This document shows, in pieces, positions 6,057 through 8,600 of a stretch of 8,600 bases of DNA. A program made the position numbers and the translations under genes. The notes below the pieces were generated by a model. It did not search any database and was not told where the DNA came from. It worked only from the letters and a program-made list of their open reading frames with translations. How positions within the stretch are numbered: position 1 is the stretch's first letter; the number at the start of each line of letters is the position of its first letter. Source of the DNA: Oscillospiraceae bacterium (GTDB taxonomy: Bacteria > Bacillota_A > Clostridia > Oscillospirales > Oscillospiraceae); contig JAFQPT010000304.1 in the NCBI GenBank assembly GCA_017411665.1, positions 1 to 8,600 of the forward strand. The letters are read 5' to 3'.

Positions 6057-7287
6057 TTTCTTCCCCACGCCCTATCCAAATGAGCTTTGGTACAGCGTGA
6101 TTGCACGCTATCATAAGCAGTGTGGGACCTATTCCTGGCAGGCGACCATAGAGCACCTGTTTGATGGAGAGCAAAGGGTAAATGTCGGCAGCCTTTTCCC
6201 TAATGAGACCATCCACCGTATCATAGCACAGCTGCCGGACGGGTTTATGGATGCGGAGGATATCGCCATCAACCATACGCTTCTCCCATTTTTGATGCGC
6301 TTCCAGCCAACGGAAAAGAAGATGGGACACCTTCGGGAGTTTCTGGATGGACAGGATATGCAGCCCCGGTATCTGCGGGCGACACGGAAAATCAAGCCAC
6401 GGTCTTTGCGCTACTGCCCCAAGTGCTGTCGGGAGGATATCAATACTTATGGGGAGGCCTACTGGCATCGGGAGCATCAGATAGGACTTATGCCGCTTTG
6501 CCCAAGACATCATTGCCGGCTCCGGGATGAGTTTATCCCCAACACAAGGCCTCTGGGCGCACAGTACCTTGCGCTGGATGGCAAGGAGCGGGAAAAGGCC
6601 GATTTCAGCAAGCTGCCCTACGAGTATGACTTGACCAAAACGCTGTATGTCTATCTCATCATGCCCTTTGAAAACAGCCCGGTAAAGGAATCGGATAATC
6701 TGGCAAGAGCCATGGAGAATGCCGGACTCCTCAGTGAGGACAGTATCCGGAAGCAGGCATTTGATACCGAGCGGCTGTATGCGGCGCTGAAAGAGAAGTT
6801 CGGACCGGAAATCGTCACACATTACTTCGGAGGCCATATTACAAAGGCCCATGCGCTTCGGCAGCGGCATTTCAATATCTACTCGGCGGAGGAATACGCG
6901 CTCCTGTCAGTCCTTCTTGGTCTGGGGCCGGGCATCATTTTCTCCGATGTCAAGGAGCCGCTGCGGTTGGAGGAGCAGATGAAGGAGATGGCGGCGTCCG
7001 GTATCCTGTGCAGTAAGGAGAGCGCGGCGCGGAAACTGGGCATTAAGGCAGACCGGCTCCTGCCATACGCCAGACGCTTTGGCATTGACCCGTTCTGGCA
7101 GCAGTCCGGCGTGGTCAAAGAAGACAGGGATAAGAAGACCTATGCGGTGACACTGAACCTATCGCCCAATGAGCTGCTGGAACTGGATGCTTTCATTGCC
7201 GACATGGGGATGGGTGCCTATTCACACGCATTACACTACTTCCTTGAGACGGGGATGGAAAACTGGAAGAAAAGCAATGGCAGATAA
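6049..7287 (+). CDS. tniQ: TniQ/TnsD-like target selector with C-terminal HTH and RHH-like segment (412 aa)
   Basis: TniQ-family proteins choose the insertion site; TnsD of Tn7 reads a specific gene end and recruits TnsC. The N-terminus (FFPTPYPNELWYSVIARYH) is typical of TniQ. A zinc-finger block has Cys123 and Cys126, the aromatic YWHREHQ motif (139-144), then Cys151 and His154. Residues about 320-350 (SAARKLGIKADRLLPYARRFGI) look like a helix-turn-helix. Residues 365-406 look like a ribbon-helix-helix unit: a short strand YAVTLNLS, helix PNELLELDAFIADMG, helix AYSHALHYFLETGME. The size lies between short TniQ proteins and Tn7 TnsD (508 aa). The start is GTG with GGAGGTG about 9 bases upstream, overlapping the end of tnsC. 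It is the only TniQ in view, so it is probably the site-specific selector. Confidence 0.88.
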   Translation: MISFFPTPYPNELWYSVIARYHKQCGTYSWQATIEHLFDGEQRVNVGSLFPNETIHRIIAQLPDGFMDAEDIAINHTLLPFLMRFQPTEKKMGHLREFLDGQDMQPRYLRATRKIKPRSLRYCPKCCREDINTYGEAYWHREHQIGLMPLCPRHHCRLRDEFIPNTRPLGAQYLALDGKEREKADFSKLPYEYDLTKTLYVYLIMPFENSPVKESDNLARAMENAGLLSEDSIRKQAFDTERLYAALKEKFGPEIVTHYFGGHITKAHALRQRHFNIYSAEEYALLSVLLGLGPGIIFSDVKEPLRLEEQMKEMAASGILCSKESAARKLGIKADRLLPYARRFGIDPFWQQSGVVKEDRDKKTYAVTLNLSPNELLELDAFIADMGMGAYSHALHYFLETGMENWKKSNGR

Positions 7288-7294
7288 GAAAAAG

Positions 7295-7324
7295 GAAGCG
7301 GCCGTCCATGATGGCGGCCGCTTC
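7295..7324 (-). terminator. Terminator of the sigma/anti-sigma operon
   Basis: A 10-bp perfect stem GAAGCGGCCG / CGGCCGCTTC with a ten-base loop sits between the convergent stops of tniQ and the anti-sigma gene. On the minus strand it is followed by CTTTTTCTT, a T-tract, so it terminates the minus-strand operon. On the plus strand no T-run follows, so it would be at best a weak stop for tniQ transcripts. Confidence 0.7.
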
Positions 7325-7334
7325 ATGCTGTCTA

Positions 7335-7967
7335 TTACTTTTGCTTCATCTGCTGTTCGATTTTCCTTCTGTAATATCCCGTATAGATGAGCCAGCCAAG
7401 GGATAAAACGGAGGCTACCGCATACAAGGAGGTCCATCCCATGAAATAACGGAAGCCGTAGAAGGGGATGGAGGTGAAGATGCTGATGAATGCGGCAATG
7501 AATCCACCCTCACCCAACAGGCGCCAAACCAGTCCATTGATGGCAGAAATGGCGGAGAGCAGGCTGATGACAAAGGACGTTGTGACCAGTGGGCCGATGT
7601 GACGAGATACAACAGTAAAGACACCCCAGAAGATACAGTAGAGAATGGTGGTGATAAGTTCTCCGATATTGGCAGGCCCGCCTTCAAAGGCACCGCCTGT
7701 ATTGATGCCCAGGCATGCAATCATGACGGCCAGAGCGATGATGATGCCGAAGATGGTCTTGCGTGCGTGGCGGAACATCTTTTTCCCATCCATCACTGGC
7801 ACTGCTGCGGCAGTCTTGATATCTGCGCTCATGGAGGCTTGTAAGTTCCTGCAATCGGGGCAGGACTCCAGATGCTCTTTTACAAGGTCCGAAGATTGCT
7901 GGCTACAGGCGCCGTCTATATACAGAGGCAGCAAGTCACGAATGACGTTGCAGTCGATACGAGTCAT
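7335..7967 (-). CDS. ZAS-type membrane anti-sigma factor (210 aa)
   Basis: The partner of the ECF sigma factor encoded just upstream. Residues 1-45 form a zf-HC2/ZAS-like anti-sigma domain with His32, Cys36 and Cys39 (EHLESCPDC, the HxxxCxxC motif) plus Cys6. Such a domain holds the sigma factor inactive at the membrane. After a soluble linker come about five hydrophobic segments (about 71-88, 98-118, 124-148, 153-170 and 176-198), more than the single span of classical RsiW-type proteins. The short basic C-terminus would be cytoplasmic or external depending on topology. The ATG overlaps the sigma stop (ATGA) and has AGGAGGG upstream, showing tight coupling. The signal sensed cannot be read from sequence. 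Confidence 0.82.
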   Translation of the reverse strand: MTRIDCNVIRDLLPLYIDGACSQQSSDLVKEHLESCPDCRNLQASMSADIKTAAAVPVMDGKKMFRHARKTIFGIIIALAVMIACLGINTGGAFEGGPANIGELITTILYCIFWGVFTVVSRHIGPLVTTSFVISLLSAISAINGLVWRLLGEGGFIAAFISIFTSIPFYGFRYFMGWTSLYAVASVLSLGWLIYTGYYRRKIEQQMKQK

Positions 7968-8455
7968 TTCATTCCCTCCTTCAATTTTTCGGTTATCATG
8001 GCTTTGGCGCGATAGTAGGTCACCCGCGCCCAGCTGTCACTTTTACCGAACAGCTTGCTGATTTGGGTCAATGGCACATCGCCCAAGGCGTGGAGCATGA
8101 AGACCTCTTTATACGGTTCATCCAGCTCGTGCAGATATTGGAGTATCTGCTGTGCCGTCTCCTTATCCTCCAGGTCAGATGCTATATCATGGCCGGCGTC
8201 CAGCTGCGTCGCTGACTCCTCATAGGGGACTGTCCGTTTGCTTTTCTTCTGATGCTCATAGTAGAGATTCTTTGCGATTTGACAAAGCCAGACGGTTATC
8301 TTACTGTCGCCGCGGAACGACCCGATGTTCATGATGGCCCGGAACATGGTCTCTTGTGTCAGTTCCTCTGACAATCCTTCATCATGCGATACAGACAACA
8401 GGAAGAAGTAGACGGTCTTTCCGTATTCCCGGTACAGGGCATCAATGTCACCCAC
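7964..8455 (-). CDS. ECF-family RNA polymerase sigma factor (163 aa)
   Basis: A compact group-4 sigma factor with only sigma-2 and sigma-4. Residues about 5-71 fit region 2: YREYGKTVYFFLL, then DEGLSEELTQETMFRA, and the FRGDSKITVWLCQIAKN segment that contacts the -10 element. Residues about 92-157 fit region 4, with the helix-turn-helix VPLTQISKLFGKSDSWARVTYYRAK recognising the -35 element. A start at GTG 8455 is supported by AAGGAGGTGA ending 4-5 bases upstream. It is co-transcribed with the anti-sigma gene. ECF genes usually control their own promoter; the upstream 145 bp is AT-rich, with a GAAACT...CGTAG pair on the minus strand (about 8566-8542) whose spacing is about two bases shorter than usual. 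It may be cargo of the Tn7-like element or resident DNA beyond it. Confidence 0.88.
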   Translation of the reverse strand: MGDIDALYREYGKTVYFFLLSVSHDEGLSEELTQETMFRAIMNIGSFRGDSKITVWLCQIAKNLYYEHQKKSKRTVPYEESATQLDAGHDIASDLEDKETAQQILQYLHELDEPYKEVFMLHALGDVPLTQISKLFGKSDSWARVTYYRAKAMITEKLKEGMK

Positions 8456-8519
8456 TATCTCACCTCCTTCGCTATTATGATTGCGGAGAATGGGAATCGT
8501 TACAGAAAATTTAATGAAA

Positions 8520-8568
8520 ATATAGTATCATAAAAATACTCGCTTCTACGAAAAATTTTTTTCAGTTT
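8520..8568 (-). promoter_or_regulatory. Tentative promoter region of the sigma operon
   Basis: Reading the minus strand, GAAACT (about 8566) and CGTAG (about 8551-8546) resemble the GAAC/CGTC elements of ECF promoters but are separated by only about 14 bases. Further down, TATGATACTATA (about 8533-8522) could be a sigma-A -10, with only a poor -35. I report the region, not an exact site. Confidence 0.25.
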
Positions 8569-8600
8569 CTGTGCAAGCATCAGCGGTTTTTTACGGGATA

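Larger units (their letters stand above)
1556..7287 (+). mobile_element. Tn7-like transposon, tnsA-proximal end plus tnsABC-tniQ core (far end not in window)
   Basis: The element is defined by four overlapping genes in canonical order: tnsA, tnsB, tnsC, tniQ/tnsD. They are preceded by repeated AT-rich motifs at about 22-bp phasing that look like TnsB sites. The left limit is uncertain. Family ends begin with TG/TGT, and a TGTACG lies at 1556 just outside the outermost motif (1575). If only the inner array is the true end, the limit would be near 2226-2245, where no TGT is present. I could not find a matching inverted array or a 5-bp target duplication downstream, so the other end is beyond 8600 or unrecognised; the end coordinate given is simply the tniQ stop. 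No cas genes, tnsE or second tniQ are visible, so CRISPR-guided targeting has no support here and a TnsD-like site-specific mode is the default inference. Confidence 0.8.

Noticed and set aside
5905..6870. 321-codon minus-strand frame over the tnsC/tniQ junction
   Set aside because: It is antisense to the TniQ zinc-finger coding region, whose motifs are clear on the plus strand, and has no supporting start signals.
7295..7324. The GC-rich inverted repeat after tniQ as a transposon terminus
   Set aside because: It lies between convergent stop codons with a T-tract on the minus strand, so an intrinsic terminator explains it. No TnsB-like motifs are next to it.
8505..8530. AT-rich AAAATTTAATGAAAA and AGTATCATA upstream of the sigma gene as the far transposon end
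   Set aside because: Only one poor match to the motif appears in the inverted sense, with no phased series. The shared AGTATCATA with 2232-2240 is a 9-mer of the kind expected by chance in 8.6 kb and is in direct, not inverted, orientation.

Overview
The window looks like accessory DNA from a low-to-moderate GC Firmicute, most likely a gut Clostridia lineage (Lachnospiraceae/Oscillospiraceae type). The clues are strong AGGAGG-type ribosome binding sites on almost every gene, tightly overlapping operons, a TudS/DUF523-like protein and an ECF sigma/anti-sigma pair of clostridial style. This is inferred from sequence character only.

Layout. (1) 5-828, minus strand: two overlapping small genes of unknown function, one Cys-rich. 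(2) 1025-1519, plus strand: a TudS-related putative desulfidase gene, closed by a strong intrinsic terminator (1529-1556). (3) 1556-2474: almost 1 kb with no convincing gene but much structure. It holds two same-direction arrays of an AT-rich motif (consensus AATTAAATCGAAAA) spaced at about 21-22 bp or twice that, which are probable TnsB binding sites. Between them lie a strong sigma-A-type promoter, a predicted RNA leader with competing antiterminator and terminator stems, and a pair of 40-bp inverted repeats with duplicated GTCCC blocks, resembling the ends of an IS21-like or MITE-like insertion. (4) 2475-7287, plus strand: a four-gene overlapping operon tnsA-tnsB-tnsC-tniQ/tnsD, the core of a Tn7-like transposon with no cas genes in view. 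(5) 7335-8455, minus strand and convergent with tniQ: an ECF sigma factor and its ZAS-type membrane anti-sigma factor, translationally coupled and followed by a terminator at 7295-7324. They may be transposon cargo or flanking DNA.

How it works together (inference from the Tn7 family). TnsA and TnsB would form the heteromeric cut-and-paste transposase, TnsB binding the repeated sites upstream of tnsA. TnsC would be the AAA+ regulator and the TniQ/TnsD protein would choose the target. The arrangement host gene, terminator, tnsA-proximal end, tnsABC-tniQ mirrors Tn7 at attTn7 downstream of glmS. The 3' end of the TudS-like gene is therefore a candidate attachment site, although the exact terminus is uncertain and the far end lies outside the window.

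The most notable points are the duplicated phased end array, the promoter/attenuator RNA in the element's end region, a very short catalytic-domain-only TnsA with a changed active-site position, and a ribbon-helix-helix-like segment at the C-terminus of the target selector.
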